Shown in pieces: positions 1-8,970 of a DNA stretch of 64,000 bases. The first letter of the stretch is position 1, and every line of letters starts with the position of its first letter. A program made the position numbers and the translations under genes. The notes beneath the pieces were generated by a model. That model made no database searches and was not told the DNA's origin. It was given only the letters and a program-made list of their open reading frames with translations. The DNA comes from Planctomycetota bacterium (GTDB taxonomy: Bacteria > Planctomycetota > Planctomycetia > Planctomycetales > Planctomycetaceae). The DNA is taken from the NCBI GenBank assembly GCA_003388505.1, contig QQVO01000009.1:1-64000 (forward strand), in the 5' to 3' direction.

Positions 1-582
1 ACCGTCGAATTCGGTATTTCAGGCTTGCTCTACAACAGCAACGTGCTGCTGTACGACCGGGGCGCAGATGAGCTTGAGAGCCTCTGGTCACAGATGAAAT
101 CAGAAGCAGTCTCAGGGGACGCCTCAAGCGCCGAACTGGCGACGATCCCCTTCGAAATGACAACCTGGTCGGACTGGCAGTCGCGTCATCCGGAAACCGA
201 GGTTCTCTCGACGGAGACGGGATTCACACGCGATTACTCCCACAACCCGTATGCGGGTTACTTCGCGGAAGGGGATTTTTATTTCCCCGCCGATCAACTG
301 CCCACCGGTGGAACGCCCGGAATGCGCGACCGGATCCTCGGCGTGTGGGTCGACGATTCGTCCAGGGCCTACCCAGTGAAGGAGTTTTCCTCAGTCGACG
401 AGCCGGTGACGATCGATGAGGAATTAAGCGGGAAGACGTTCCGAATACGATACGAACCGGAGCACCAGACCTTGCGCGTGCTCGACCGGGACGACGGCGT
501 CAACCACGCGTACAGTTTATGGTTTGCGTGGTACGCTTTTCGTCCTGAGACAGAAGTCTTCGAGTACACACCGGCGGACTGA
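1..582 (+). CDS. DUF3179 domain protein, C-terminal part (left edge)
   Basis: The frame is open from base 1 to the TGA at 580-582, so 193 residues of C-terminus are visible and the start lies off the left edge. The stretch FGISGLLYNSNVLLYDR followed by SLWSQM is the hallmark of DUF3179, a family of unknown function common in planctomycetes and some archaea. The rest (a WSDWQSRHPET block, then a beta-rich region with Y-x-F-P-x-D and a conserved AYP motif) also fits the family. No catalytic role is established. It is convergent with the reductase gene that ends 18 bases downstream. Family assignment is confident; function is unknown. Confidence 0.85.
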   Translation, partial: TVEFGISGLLYNSNVLLYDRGADELESLWSQMKSEAVSGDASSAELATIPFEMTTWSDWQSRHPETEVLSTETGFTRDYSHNPYAGYFAEGDFYFPADQLPTGGTPGMRDRILGVWVDDSSRAYPVKEFSSVDEPVTIDEELSGKTFRIRYEPEHQTLRVLDRDDGVNHAYSLWFAWYAFRPETEVFEYTPAD

Positions 583-600
583 GCGGCCGGTTTTCGCCAC

Positions 601-1611
601 TCACCCGTCCCGGCGAGACGCCCAGCGATCCAGGTCGGCTTGCATTCGCTGGAGTCCTTCCTCGATGCTGATCTGCGGCTGGTAACCGAAGTCCCGGCGG
701 GCGGCGGAGATGTCGTAGTAGTGCGACTGGCTGAGTTGTGATGCGACGAATCGTGTCATCGGCGGCTCGGACGTGATGCGCAATACGCCATAGATGCGTT
801 CCAGCGCCGCGCCGATCCGCCAGGCGGCTTTCGCTGTGATGGAACGCTCAACCGGCGGGAGACCCGCGCGGCGAAGGATCGCGTTCACGAAGTCCCAGAG
901 GTTGACCGGCTCCGGTTCGTTGAGGAAGTAGGCGCGGCCGGCGACTGGGGAACCGGGCTGCAGTGCGTCGGCCGCCTGCAAGTGGGCTCGGGCGGCGTTC
1001 TCTACGTAAGAGACGGAGATGAGGTTGCGTCCGTCTCCCACGCGCCGCAGTCGACCGGTTCGGGCCTTCCGGATCAGGCGCGGAATGAGATGGTTGTCGC
1101 GCGGTCCCCAGATGAGATGCGGCCTGAGTGATAGGGTGAGCAGCCTGTCCGGATCGTTCGCCTCGAGAACTTCCCGTTCCGCGAGCGCCTTGGTGTGGGA
1201 ATAGTGGCAGAGGTACTGATCGGGGTACGGCAGCGATTCGTCGGCGTTTTCGTGGGGGTTGCCGTCGTAGACGACGCTGGGAGAACTTGTGTAGATGAGC
1301 TTCCGGACGCCGTTCGAGCGGCAGGCGGTGAGGATGTTGCGGGCGCCGACGGTGTTGATCTCGTAGAAGAGTTTCCACGGTCCCCAGACTCCGGGAATCG
1401 CCGCGCAGTGAAAGACGGTCTCGACATCGCGGCAGGCGTTCTGGACTGCCGACTCGTCACGCAGGTCGCCCTGCACCACGGTCACCCCGAGTTCGGAAAG
1501 TTCCGGGTAGTCGCGACGGGAAAAGATGCGGACGTCCTCTCCCCGATCGAGGAGTTGCTCGACGATGTAACGGCCGAGGAACCCGCCGCCTCCGGTGACA
1601 AGACAGCGCAT
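601..1611 (-). CDS. NAD(P)-dependent epimerase/3-beta-HSD family reductase, OleD-like
   Basis: This 336-residue short-chain dehydrogenase of the extended (3-beta-hydroxysteroid dehydrogenase/epimerase) type has the Rossmann motif GGGGFLG at residues 7-13. The catalytic set is Ser110, Tyr137 and Lys141 (YSHTK). Length and the [12 protein letters not shown] and HLIWGPRD blocks resemble OleD, which reduces 2-alkyl-3-keto acids in long-chain olefin/beta-lactone biosynthesis, but related sterol or sugar-nucleotide enzymes share these features. It begins at an ATG and lies 3 bases downstream of the TVP38 gene on the same strand, so all three minus-strand genes here may be co-transcribed. An OleC-like ligase is at the other end of the window. 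The fold is certain; the OleD assignment is an inference. Confidence 0.75.
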   Translation of the reverse strand: MRCLVTGGGGFLGRYIVEQLLDRGEDVRIFSRRDYPELSELGVTVVQGDLRDESAVQNACRDVETVFHCAAIPGVWGPWKLFYEINTVGARNILTACRSNGVRKLIYTSSPSVVYDGNPHENADESLPYPDQYLCHYSHTKALAEREVLEANDPDRLLTLSLRPHLIWGPRDNHLIPRLIRKARTGRLRRVGDGRNLISVSYVENAARAHLQAADALQPGSPVAGRAYFLNEPEPVNLWDFVNAILRRAGLPPVERSITAKAAWRIGAALERIYGVLRITSEPPMTRFVASQLSQSHYYDISAARRDFGYQPQISIEEGLQRMQADLDRWASRRDG

Positions 1612-1614
1612 GGG

Positions 1615-2574
1615 TCAACTATGGTGAGTGTGGAAATCGCTCCCAACGGAGGAGCCCTGCGAACAGGTTGTGAGGTACTCCGCGACGGCGTCGCGCTGAA
1701 GATGCGCCACGGCGGCCAGCGCCAGCATGAGCAGGGCCGCGACGACGAACAGTGCGGGACTTGACGGCTGCGAAGGGTCATCGGTCTTTTCGCCGGATTC
1801 CGCGATTCTGGAAGAAGTCTCCCGAAGTTTCTTGCGGGCCAGGCGGGTGATGTAGAGCGTGACGGCGATCGTCGCGATGAGGCCGACGCCCAGCAGAACC
1901 CATTCTCCCGTGGTTCGTTCGCGCCCGCCCGCCGCGGCCGCGCCGGCGATGTGTCCCAGGTAGACGTACAGGAAGGTGCCGGGAATCATCGCGAGCCAAC
2001 TGGTGAGCACATACGGCCCGAAGCGAATGGCCGTCAGGCCGTACAGGTAGTTCTGAATATTGAACGGGACCGCCGGAGAAAGCCTGAGCAGAGCGACGAT
2101 CTTCCAGCCTCCTTCGCTGATGGCGGAATCAATCGCCGCGAACTTCGGATTGCCGCGAGCCATTTGCTCGACTTTTTCTCGCGCCAGATAACGGGCGATC
2201 AGAAACGCCGCCGCCGCCCCCGTCGTGGAGGCGAAGGAAACGGCGATGAATCCGGTCGCCAGGCCGAAGACCGCGCCTCCCAGCAAGGTGAGGACCGATG
2301 CCGGCAGCAGACAGACGGTGGCGACAATATAAATCAGGACGAAGACAAAGACGCCGACCGGACCGAGCCCGGTGATCCATTGTTGCAGGCGGTCCCGCAG
2401 TTGCTCGATCGGCAGCGCGCGCATCAGCACAACCAACGACGCGGCGATGACGGCGATCGCAATCCACTTGATGGGACGGGCGAAGCGGTTCACAGAGCCG
2501 GTCTCCGGATCGTTATCGGTGCGGTGCTTGCATCGCGCGAGGATAGCGGCCGCTAACGCTTCCAGGCGAGCCAC
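1615..2574 (-). CDS. TVP38/TMEM64 (VTT/DedA-type) membrane protein
   Basis: A 319-residue polytopic inner-membrane protein. Hydrophobic segments are visible at about residues 35-53, 70-110, 118-130, 185-205, 225-246 and 270-290. The central LPASVLTLLGGAVFG block and the following LRLSPAVPFN segment are typical of the SNARE-associated/TVP38 (VTT) domain, thought to act in lipid or small-molecule transport. The first ATG overlaps the end of the upstream flavoprotein gene by 22 bases, and a GTG at 2493 would remove the overlap. TVP38 genes are frequently adjacent or fused to this class of flavoprotein disulfide reductase, so a joint function is plausible. The substrate is unknown. Confidence 0.85.
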   Translation of the reverse strand: MARLEALAAAILARCKHRTDNDPETGSVNRFARPIKWIAIAVIAASLVVLMRALPIEQLRDRLQQWITGLGPVGVFVFVLIYIVATVCLLPASVLTLLGGAVFGLATGFIAVSFASTTGAAAAFLIARYLAREKVEQMARGNPKFAAIDSAISEGGWKIVALLRLSPAVPFNIQNYLYGLTAIRFGPYVLTSWLAMIPGTFLYVYLGHIAGAAAAGGRERTTGEWVLLGVGLIATIAVTLYITRLARKKLRETSSRIAESGEKTDDPSQPSSPALFVVAALLMLALAAVAHLQRDAVAEYLTTCSQGSSVGSDFHTHHS

Positions 2575-4076
2575 TTCTGCATCAGCGAGCGGACCGGGGG
2601 AGTCAGCCGGGTGCGGTTGTAGAGATCGCCGACCTTGCGAATCGCCTCGGACTGGGTGGGATACGGGTGGATGGTGTCGGCGATCTGTTTGAGACCGAGG
2701 CCGCTGGTCATGGCGAATGTGACGTGCGCGATCATGTCGCCCGCGTGAGCGGCCACGATGGTTGCTCCGACGATGCGATCGCTTCCCTTCCGGACGTGGA
2801 TTCGGACAAAGCCCTGCTGCTGGCCGTCGAGGACAGCCCGGTCGACGCCGTCGAGCGGTTGCTCGAACGTGTCAATGCGGATTCGCTGCTCCGCCGCCTC
2901 GTGCTCGTACAGGCCGACGTGAGCAAGTTCCGGAGACGTATAGGTGCACCAGGGGATCGTCAGTGCTGAAACGCGGGATCGTCCCAGAAAGAGGGCGTTG
3001 CGGAGGACGATGCGCGCCATGAAATCGGCTGCGTGAGTGAACTTGTATGCGGAACAGACATCGCCGGCGGCGAAGATGTCGGGATTAGTCGTGCGCAGGC
3101 GATCATCAACCGTGACTCCCTGACGGTCGTACTCAACACCGGCGGCTTCGAGATTCAGGTTCTCGACGTTCGGGGCGCGACCGACCGCGACGAGCAATCG
3201 GTCGACCGGTTCGTCGTGCCGGACTCCGTTGCATGCAACCTGCAGGCGGACCTCGCCGCTCTGCTGCACTTCGGCATCCTTGCCGCCGCAGAGAATCGTG
3301 ACGCCGTCCCGCCTCAGCGACTCGCGGACGATCGCGGCTGCATCGCCGTCTTCGCGCGGGAGAATCTGGTCGGAGGCCTCCACCAGAATGACGTGCGAAC
3401 CGAACCGGGCGAAGGCTTGAGCCATTTCGCATCCGATCGGGCCGGCGCCGATGATGCCGAATCGGTCCGGCAATTCAGTGAGCGAAAAAACGGTCTCGTT
3501 CGTGAGGTAATCGACTTCAGCAAGGCCGGGGATCGGCGGGGCGGCAGCGCGGGCGCCGGTCGCGATGACCGCCCTGCGGAAGGAGAGCCGTTGGCCATCG
3601 ACTTCGACGGTCGCACCGTCCGTGAAGCGTCCTTCGCCCAGATAGACGTCGACGCCGAGATCGCGGAATCTCGCCGCCGAGTCGTGATGACTGATGCCGG
3701 CTCGCAGGCGGCGCATGCGTTCCATCGCGGCCGGGAAATCGACCCGCACGTCGCCATCGACGGTGACGCCGAAATTGGCTGCGTTTCGGACGGCGGCGGC
3801 GGCGCGGGCTGCGCTGAGGAGGCCTTTGGAGGGGACGCATCCCACGTTCAGGCAGTCGCCCCCCATCAGGTGCTTTTCGATGAGCGCAACGCGGGCGCCC
3901 ATCTGGGCGGCGGCCGAGGCGGTCACCAGGCCGGCCGTGCCGGCGCCGATGACGACGAGGTTATAGACGCCGTCCGGTGTTGGATTCCGCCAGTCCGGCG
4001 GGTGGACGTTTTCCACCAGTTCCCGGTTATGGGCATCCATAGGCGGGAGACTGATGCCTGCGGTTTCGCTGCTCAT
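2553..4076 (-). CDS. FAD-dependent pyridine nucleotide-disulfide oxidoreductase, MerA-like
   Basis: A 507-residue group I flavoprotein disulfide reductase. An N-terminal FAD motif GAGTAG (residues 44-49) is followed by the redox disulfide in GGDCLNVGCVPSK (Cys75 and Cys80). Next come an NAD-binding GAGPIG, the second FAD motif FAAGDVCSAYKFTH and a C-terminal dimer domain with HPYPTQSE. Such proteins are often labelled mercuric reductase, but the vicinal Cys-Cys pair near the MerA C-terminus is absent (the end is MQKWLAWKR) and there is no N-terminal HMA domain, so mercury reduction is not supported. It overlaps the TVP38 gene. A reductase tied to a membrane transport step is the likely role; the real substrate is unknown. 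Confidence 0.88.
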   Translation of the reverse strand: MSSETAGISLPPMDAHNRELVENVHPPDWRNPTPDGVYNLVVIGAGTAGLVTASAAAQMGARVALIEKHLMGGDCLNVGCVPSKGLLSAARAAAAVRNAANFGVTVDGDVRVDFPAAMERMRRLRAGISHHDSAARFRDLGVDVYLGEGRFTDGATVEVDGQRLSFRRAVIATGARAAAPPIPGLAEVDYLTNETVFSLTELPDRFGIIGAGPIGCEMAQAFARFGSHVILVEASDQILPREDGDAAAIVRESLRRDGVTILCGGKDAEVQQSGEVRLQVACNGVRHDEPVDRLLVAVGRAPNVENLNLEAAGVEYDRQGVTVDDRLRTTNPDIFAAGDVCSAYKFTHAADFMARIVLRNALFLGRSRVSALTIPWCTYTSPELAHVGLYEHEAAEQRIRIDTFEQPLDGVDRAVLDGQQQGFVRIHVRKGSDRIVGATIVAAHAGDMIAHVTFAMTSGLGLKQIADTIHPYPTQSEAIRKVGDLYNRTRLTPPVRSLMQKWLAWKR

Positions 4077-4326
4077 TCATGCTCCTGCGACTGATGAACG
4101 ATTCTTCGGGCCGGTCGCAGCGTCAGCAATCAGGTTTTCCGGGATGAAGCGATCGAATTCCGGACGGTGTTCGGGATTGTCACTCACGGCTTGCGGCGGG
4201 ACTGTAACCTGCGCCACACATTCGGCACAATTCTCCGGGCGGACCGCTGTCTGCCGCGAAAGAAACCTCGCCTCGGATCAGCGCGGCGTCCATTGCGGAT
4301 CAACTCTCACACGAAGGACTCCACGA

Positions 4327-5175
4327 ATGCCCGCCCTCATCTCACGCTTCAGCAAACTGACGGCCGTACTGCTGATTGTCATCCTGGTCATGTCGGCTTC
4401 GGATGGAGCGGCCCAGGAAAGCGGACCAACACCGGTGTTCGAGTCGATGTTCGGTGAATCGTCACGGATCGTCGATCTCACGTACACGATCAACGACCGC
4501 AGTCCATACTGGCCGGGGGACAACTACGAGCCGTTTGAACTGAAGACGATCGCGACCCTGGAAGAAGACGGCGTGCTGTCAAAGACGTTCTGCATGCCGG
4601 AGCATCTGGGAACGCACATCGACGCTCCCAATCATTTCGAGGCCAATCGGATCCCGGTCGATCAGATTCCGCCCGAACAACTGATCGGCCCCGGCGTGGT
4701 GATCGACATCGAAACACGGGCCGAGCAGGATGCGGACACAATGCTCTCGCTGGAAGACCTGGAAGAATGGGAGCAGCAGCACGGCGTGATCCCAGGCGGG
4801 GCCATTGTACTGCTGCACACCGGCTGGGGCCGGCATTGGGAGAACATCCCCCGGTATCAGAACCGTGACGCGCGGGGACAGATGCACTTCCCGTCCTACT
4901 CGCCGGAGGCGGCCGAGTTTCTTGTCGAAGAGCGCAAGGTCCGCGGGATCGGCGTCGACAATCTCAGCATCGACCGAGGCCTCTCCAGGGATTTCGAAGT
5001 GCACCACATCGTCAACAAGGCGGGACGCTTCGGTCTGGAGAACGTCGCCAAACTCGACGAACTGCCGCCGCGCGGGTTCTGGCTGATCGTCTCACCCATC
5101 AAGATCGAAGACGGCAGCGGCGGCCCGGCGCGGATCTGGGCGGTCGTGCCGGGGGACGAAGATGCGAAGGATTAA
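4327..5175 (+). CDS. Secreted cyclase family protein (KynB-like metal hydrolase)
   Basis: Starting at the ATG at 4327, which follows a GAAGGA ribosome-binding site, this encodes 282 residues with a Sec signal peptide (hydrophobic VLLIVILVMSASDGAAQ). The open frame extends further upstream but without leader features. The metal-binding signature of the cyclase/kynurenine formamidase superfamily, EHLGTHIDAPNHF, is present, as are the HTGWGRHW and GVDNLSID blocks. These enzymes use a divalent metal to hydrolyse or cyclise amide or ester substrates. It is divergent from the MerA-like gene and stands alone. The substrate cannot be told from sequence. Confidence 0.88.
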   Translation: MPALISRFSKLTAVLLIVILVMSASDGAAQESGPTPVFESMFGESSRIVDLTYTINDRSPYWPGDNYEPFELKTIATLEEDGVLSKTFCMPEHLGTHIDAPNHFEANRIPVDQIPPEQLIGPGVVIDIETRAEQDADTMLSLEDLEEWEQQHGVIPGGAIVLLHTGWGRHWENIPRYQNRDARGQMHFPSYSPEAAEFLVEERKVRGIGVDNLSIDRGLSRDFEVHHIVNKAGRFGLENVAKLDELPPRGFWLIVSPIKIEDGSGGPARIWAVVPGDEDAKD

Positions 5176-5277
5176 CGATTCCAATGCGGGTGCGATCCAT
5201 CCGATCAATTATCGAACTGATCGCGGCGGCATGAAACGGGATGGGAAACAAACGAGAGCGAAGGATGAGGCATTCGT

Positions 5278-5297
5278 CCGAAGTCTGACGACTTCGG
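5278..5297. repeat. Short perfect palindrome followed by GGCTAC
   Basis: CCGAAGTC, loop TGAC, GACTTCGG: an 8-bp perfect stem, followed directly by CTACG. It lies in the 278-base gap between the cyclase gene and a small downstream gene. It is one member of a set of short palindromes in this window that end in GGCTAC or a close variant (see 7393, 19560, 34871). It has no T-run, so a terminator role is not clear. Confidence 0.6.
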
Positions 5298-5453
5298 CTA
5301 CGTGTTGGGTGCATCCTGGCGGGTCTGGGATCGAGATTTCGTTTGAACCCTGGAACGCGGGTTCGGTATCCTGCAAGCACGGACTGAACAAGCGATGCCC
5401 CAATGCCGCCGGGCGAACTGAGGCCCGGAGTTCGATTGAAGGGAGAGACCCCC

Positions 5454-5663
5454 GTGGCCGACGCTCCGAATCCCCAGAGTGATGCTCAACGGAAATACCG
5501 TGAGTTTCTCGAACTTCTGCCGCTGACGCTGGCTCTGGCGGGGCTGCCGCCGAGCGAGCCGGGCAAGTACTACGGCGAAGAACAGATCGAGACGCGGCTG
5601 TTCGCCGTGCGTCATGCCTTCAAGGCGGCCAAACAGATCGTCCGCGAGGCGGTGAAGCAGTAG
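5454..5663 (+). CDS. Small hypothetical protein, 69 residues
   Basis: The GTG at 5454 is preceded by GGGAGAGA, a good ribosome-binding site, and gives a 69-residue soluble acidic/basic protein beginning MADAPNPQSDAQRKYREF. An in-frame ATG further upstream at 5405 has no comparable site. The sequence is predicted largely helical (a LLPLTLALAGL segment, then KYYGEEQIETRLFAVRHAFKAAKQIV). No domain is recognised. Good codon use and a sensible start argue for a real gene, but no function can be given. Confidence 0.6.
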   Translation: MADAPNPQSDAQRKYREFLELLPLTLALAGLPPSEPGKYYGEEQIETRLFAVRHAFKAAKQIVREAVKQ

Positions 5664-5761
5664 CACCCAGTGAGGGCATTATTTTCGGGTTGGTGGAACC
5701 GAAATCCGCACAAAACCCTGCGGGATTCGTGCTTCCGAGCGAACCGCTCCACCCGAAGCTT

Positions 5762-5859
5762 TAGAGCAAATTGCTCTACCATGTGTCCGCGTCGAACGGT
5801 ATTTGGACTGTCGGGGACGAGAATCCGCGAGACAGATCGCCAACCCTGATTTGCAAATC
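5762..5859 (-). repeat. Dispersed ~95 bp repeat, copy A
   Basis: Read on the minus strand, this matches two other stretches in the window (38660-38750 and 61785-61880). Shared blocks are ATCAG-GTTGGCG, CTGTCTCGCGGATTCTCGTC, CGACAGTCC and CGACGCGGACA. All end in a palindrome; here it is TAGAGCAA-A-TTGCTCTA at 5762-5778. The copy fills much of the 356-base gap between the small gene and the sigma factor gene, 160 bases upstream of the latter. It could act as an untranslated regulatory element, a terminator for the upstream gene, or a miniature mobile element. Confidence 0.85.
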
Positions 5860-6019
5860 GCTATAACGTGCAGGGCGAGTCGTCTCTGCGCTCGGTGCGG
5901 CCCGGCTGGTGTGCCCGGCAGCCTGATCTGTGAGGGTTGAGCGAGGCGGTTTCTTGCGGGATTTTCGCGAAACCTGCTGGAGCAAACTCGGGTAGAATGA
6001 TGACGAGGATCGTCGTTTC

Positions 6020-6580
6020 GTGGCTTGTGAAATCACTGAACTCGTCGGGCGGTGTCTGACCGGCGACGAAGCGGCGATGCGCCAATTCGTCGGACGGTTT
6101 CAGCAGGTGGTGTTCGCGTTGTGCCTCAAGATGCTGGGGCACCGCCAGGATGCGGAGGACGTGACTCAGGAGACGTTTCTGCGGGTGTTCCGGAATCTGG
6201 ATCGCTGGGACAACCAGCGCCCGATTCTGCCGTGGCTGATGGCGATCGCGGCCAATCGTTGCCGGACGGCGCGGGCGCGGCGTGTCAGCCGGCCGGCGGC
6301 AAGCCCGCTGCTGCCCGATCCGCCTGATCGCAGGCCGGAATCTGATCCGGAACTGGGAGAGGAACTGGATCAGGCGTTGGGAGAACTGCGGGAGGAGTAC
6401 CAGACCTGTTTTCGACTTTTCTATCAGCAGGAATCGTCCTGCGCGGAAATTGGAGAAGTGATGGGCGTTCCGGAAGGGACGGTCAAGACGTGGCTCCATC
6501 GCGCCCGAGCAGAACTGGCAGAGAAGCTTAAGCGACGGGGAGTGTTGCCGGGAGGTTCCTATGAATTGCACCGACTTTAG
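6020..6580 (+). CDS. ECF-type sigma-70 family RNA polymerase sigma factor
   Basis: A 186-residue sigma factor starting at GTG 6020 (GACGAGGAT upstream). Region 2 spans about residues 20-85, with LGHRQDAEDVTQETFLRVF and the aromatic DNA-melting segment around LDRWDNQRPILPWLMAIAAN. Region 4 lies at about 120-175 and carries the helix-turn-helix CAEIGEVMGVPEGTVKTWLH. Regions 1.2 and 3 are missing, as expected for the ECF group. The gene downstream overlaps by 20 bases and looks like its membrane anti-sigma factor. The regulon is unknown. Confidence 0.93.
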   Translation: MACEITELVGRCLTGDEAAMRQFVGRFQQVVFALCLKMLGHRQDAEDVTQETFLRVFRNLDRWDNQRPILPWLMAIAANRCRTARARRVSRPAASPLLPDPPDRRPESDPELGEELDQALGELREEYQTCFRLFYQQESSCAEIGEVMGVPEGTVKTWLHRARAELAEKLKRRGVLPGGSYELHRL

Positions 6581-7262
6581 ACGCTGGATCGAAGCATCCG
6601 TTGAAGAACGGCAGCCGGTTGAACGCGACCGAGCCGCCGACCATCTGCGCGAGTGTCGCGACCCGGAGTGCCGTGGCGCCTGGGAAACAACGGTTGGATT
6701 GAACGCGGCGGTCGATGCTTGGCAGACAACCGTTCCGAGAATCGACGTCGCTGCGCCGGTGGCGGAACGGTTTGCGGAGGAGAGGCAGCGGGAACTGTCG
6801 GTTTCGAAGGGCCCGGCGAGCCGGGGCGCTTCCGGCGCGTCGAAGTGGCAGTTCCCCTGGGCTGCCGCAGCGGCCGCGCTGGTGCTGGGCATCACACTGT
6901 TTGCGGTGTGGTCGAGCGACCGCAACGACGCAGATCCCGTGGCCGAGGGATCGCCCGTGACGGAGGATCCCGGCGGACCGCAGGTGGCGGAGACGCCTGT
7001 GCTCGAAAGTCCGCGACTGGAGGACGATGGGACGGAGAGCGTGGGTGACTCTTATGTGAATATCGCGCACAACGCGACGGCTACCGTGACGGACCTCGTG
7101 ATGCTCACGTTCGGCGGCGATGCCGACGAGATTGAGGATCCGAGCCCCGGCGCCGAATGGGTGGACGACTGGCAGGAGCGGATGGGCCCGGTCGGCAGCA
7201 ACGTCGGCGACGCACTCGATCGGTTCTTTGATTCGCTTCCCGAACCGACCCCTGCGACGTAG
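6561..7262 (+). CDS. Membrane anti-sigma factor-like protein
   Basis: A 233-residue protein whose start overlaps the sigma gene by 20 bases, indicating translational coupling. The N-terminus carries a zinc-finger-like HLRECRDPEC (His28, Cys32, Cys37; H-x3-C-x4-C, one residue longer than the usual HC2 spacing). One transmembrane helix is at about residues 98-117 (WAAAAAALVLGITLFAVW). The C-terminal half is acidic and presumably periplasmic, with no recognised domain. Known anti-sigma factors of this layout hold the ECF sigma factor at the membrane until a signal releases it. The role rests on position and architecture rather than strong sequence similarity. Confidence 0.75.
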   Translation: MNCTDFRRWIEASVEERQPVERDRAADHLRECRDPECRGAWETTVGLNAAVDAWQTTVPRIDVAAPVAERFAEERQRELSVSKGPASRGASGASKWQFPWAAAAAALVLGITLFAVWSSDRNDADPVAEGSPVTEDPGGPQVAETPVLESPRLEDDGTESVGDSYVNIAHNATATVTDLVMLTFGGDADEIEDPSPGAEWVDDWQERMGPVGSNVGDALDRFFDSLPEPTPAT

Positions 7263-7272
7263 ACCAACGTAC

Positions 7273-7293
7273 GCGACTCGCTCCGCGAGTCGC
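7273..7293. repeat. Palindromic hairpin GCGACTCGC/GCGAGTCGC
   Basis: A 9-bp perfect stem with loop TCC, 10 bases after the anti-sigma stop codon. It may end that transcript, although no T-run follows. The same arms recur at 19560-19584, and closely similar arms at 7393-7414 and 47077-47098, so it also belongs to a dispersed family. Confidence 0.6.
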
Positions 7294-7392
7294 ACGTGCG
7301 CCCGATCAGCTAGAAAGTCCGGGTTGTCTTCGTCGCGGTTCTGGAGTCCTCCAGGTGTTGAAGCGGTGCTTCCTGTGTACGCGGCACGCCGG

Positions 7393-7414
7393 CCGACTCG
7401 GCGGAGCGAGTCGG
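7393..7414. repeat. Palindromic element CCGACTCG/CGAGTCGG followed by GGCTACATT-type sequence
   Basis: An 8-bp perfect stem with loop GCGGAG, preceded by GCGGCACGCC and followed by CTACATTGACAG. The same GGCACGCC block (reverse complement) and CGAGTCGG arms occur together at 19451-19647. It lies in the gap before the amidase gene. Confidence 0.6.
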
Positions 7415-7495
7415 CTACATTGACAGTTTCAGTTCTCACGCGATTTGGCGGCAGCTACGCTTTAGCGGTACCCCCAATCGCAAGTGGACCAGTCG

Positions 7496-8899
7496 ATGGC
7501 TGTTGATCCGGGACTCGCATTCGCCTCCGTGCAAACGCTGGCTGCCGAACTGCGCCGCGGAGCGGTCACGTCGGTCGAGCTCACGGAGTTCTTTCTGGAT
7601 CGCTGCGAGCAGATCGGGCCGAAGTTCAACGCGGTGACCACCGTTCTGCGAGACGACGCGCTGGCGGATGCGGTGACGCAGGACGAACGGCTCAAAGCGG
7701 GCGAGGATCTGGGGCCGTTGCACGGAATCCCGTGCGGCGTCAAGGATCTGCTGGCGACGAAGGGGCATCCGACGTCGTGGGGAGCGGCGCCGTACCGCGA
7801 TCGCGTCATTGACGCCGATGCGGCCGTTGTGACGAGGCTGCGGAAGACGGGGGCGGTGCTGATTGCAAAACTGGCGATGGTCGAGATCGCCGGCGGCCTG
7901 GGCTATCAGCAGGCGAACGCTTCGTTTACGGGGCCGGGGCTCAATCCCTGGGATGCCTCGCGCTGGTCGGGGGGATCGTCCACCGGTCCGGGTTCGGCCG
8001 TCGCAGCGGGACTGGTGCCGTTCGCTATCGGATCGGAAACGTGGGGATCGATCATGAGCCCGGCGTGCTACTGCGGCCTCTCGGGCCTGCGGCCGACGTA
8101 TGGCCGGGTGAGCCGCCGCGGCGCGATGGCGCTCTCGTGGACCATGGACAAACTCGGGCCGATGTGTCACACGGCGGATGACTGCGGGCTGGTCCTCAAT
8201 GCGATTGCCGGCCCCGATCCGGACGACCCGACAGCCGCGGAACGCGACTATTCGTATCCGGACGCGAACGAACCCGGCTCACCGTTTCGCATCGCCACGA
8301 TCAAAGGTTCGGCGGACCGGGTACAGGAGGGGGTGGCTGCGAACTATCGTGCGGCATTGGATGTGTTGGGTGATTACTGCGAGTTCGGGGAGATCGAACT
8401 GCCGGACCTGCCATACAACGATGCGGCCGACCTGATTCTTTCCTGCGAAGCGGCAGCGGCCTTCGAGGACATCGTGCGTTCGGGGGAGATACAGGAGATG
8501 ACGGCCGAAGAGGATCGCTGGCGGATGTATTCCGACCTGGCGACTCCGGCGAAGGACTACATCAACGCACTCAGGGTGCGCGGCAAAATTCAGCAGGCGC
8601 TCGATAAGTTGCTGAAGCCCTTCGATGCCGTCGTCACGCCGACGCTGGTGGCCGTGGCGGGACCGATTGACAGACCGTTTCGGGAATGGGCACAGGGCTT
8701 CACTTCGACCGACATCGGCGGCGCGGGCAACGTGGCCGGGATTCCGGCGATCACGGTGCCGAGCGGGTTCGGCGAAGGCGGGTTGCCGACCGGCGTGCAG
8801 TTCGTCGGCCGGGCGTTCGACGAAAACCGGTTGATTGCAATTGCCCGCGAGTACCAGCAGAGAACCGACTGGCACATGCGGCATCCGGAGGTGTTGTGA
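7496..8899 (+). CDS. Amidase signature family enzyme
   Basis: 467 residues from the ATG at 7496; a GTG at 7484 would add four. The amidase-signature catalytic triad is complete: Lys83 in GVKDLL, cis-Ser162 in the GGSSTGPGSAVAAG block, and nucleophile Ser185 in ETWGSIMSP. Their spacing matches GatA and related amidases. The usual DTGGS is ETWGS here, which together with the shorter substrate region argues against a true GatA subunit of the tRNA amidotransferase. These enzymes hydrolyse carboxylic amides in the cytoplasm. No partner gene is adjacent and the substrate is unknown. Confidence 0.9.
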   Translation: MAVDPGLAFASVQTLAAELRRGAVTSVELTEFFLDRCEQIGPKFNAVTTVLRDDALADAVTQDERLKAGEDLGPLHGIPCGVKDLLATKGHPTSWGAAPYRDRVIDADAAVVTRLRKTGAVLIAKLAMVEIAGGLGYQQANASFTGPGLNPWDASRWSGGSSTGPGSAVAAGLVPFAIGSETWGSIMSPACYCGLSGLRPTYGRVSRRGAMALSWTMDKLGPMCHTADDCGLVLNAIAGPDPDDPTAAERDYSYPDANEPGSPFRIATIKGSADRVQEGVAANYRAALDVLGDYCEFGEIELPDLPYNDAADLILSCEAAAAFEDIVRSGEIQEMTAEEDRWRMYSDLATPAKDYINALRVRGKIQQALDKLLKPFDAVVTPTLVAVAGPIDRPFREWAQGFTSTDIGGAGNVAGIPAITVPSGFGEGGLPTGVQFVGRAFDENRLIAIAREYQQRTDWHMRHPEVL

Positions 8900-8970
8900 G
8901 TTGAGCCTGTCACGCAGCGTCCTGGGTCGATCGGATGCGTCGGCCGGGTGACGCAGGCCGCTCGCCTTTG

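Noticed and set aside
2553-4076. Mercuric reductase (merA) annotation
   Set aside because: The C-terminal vicinal cysteines and the HMA domain are missing and no mer genes are adjacent.
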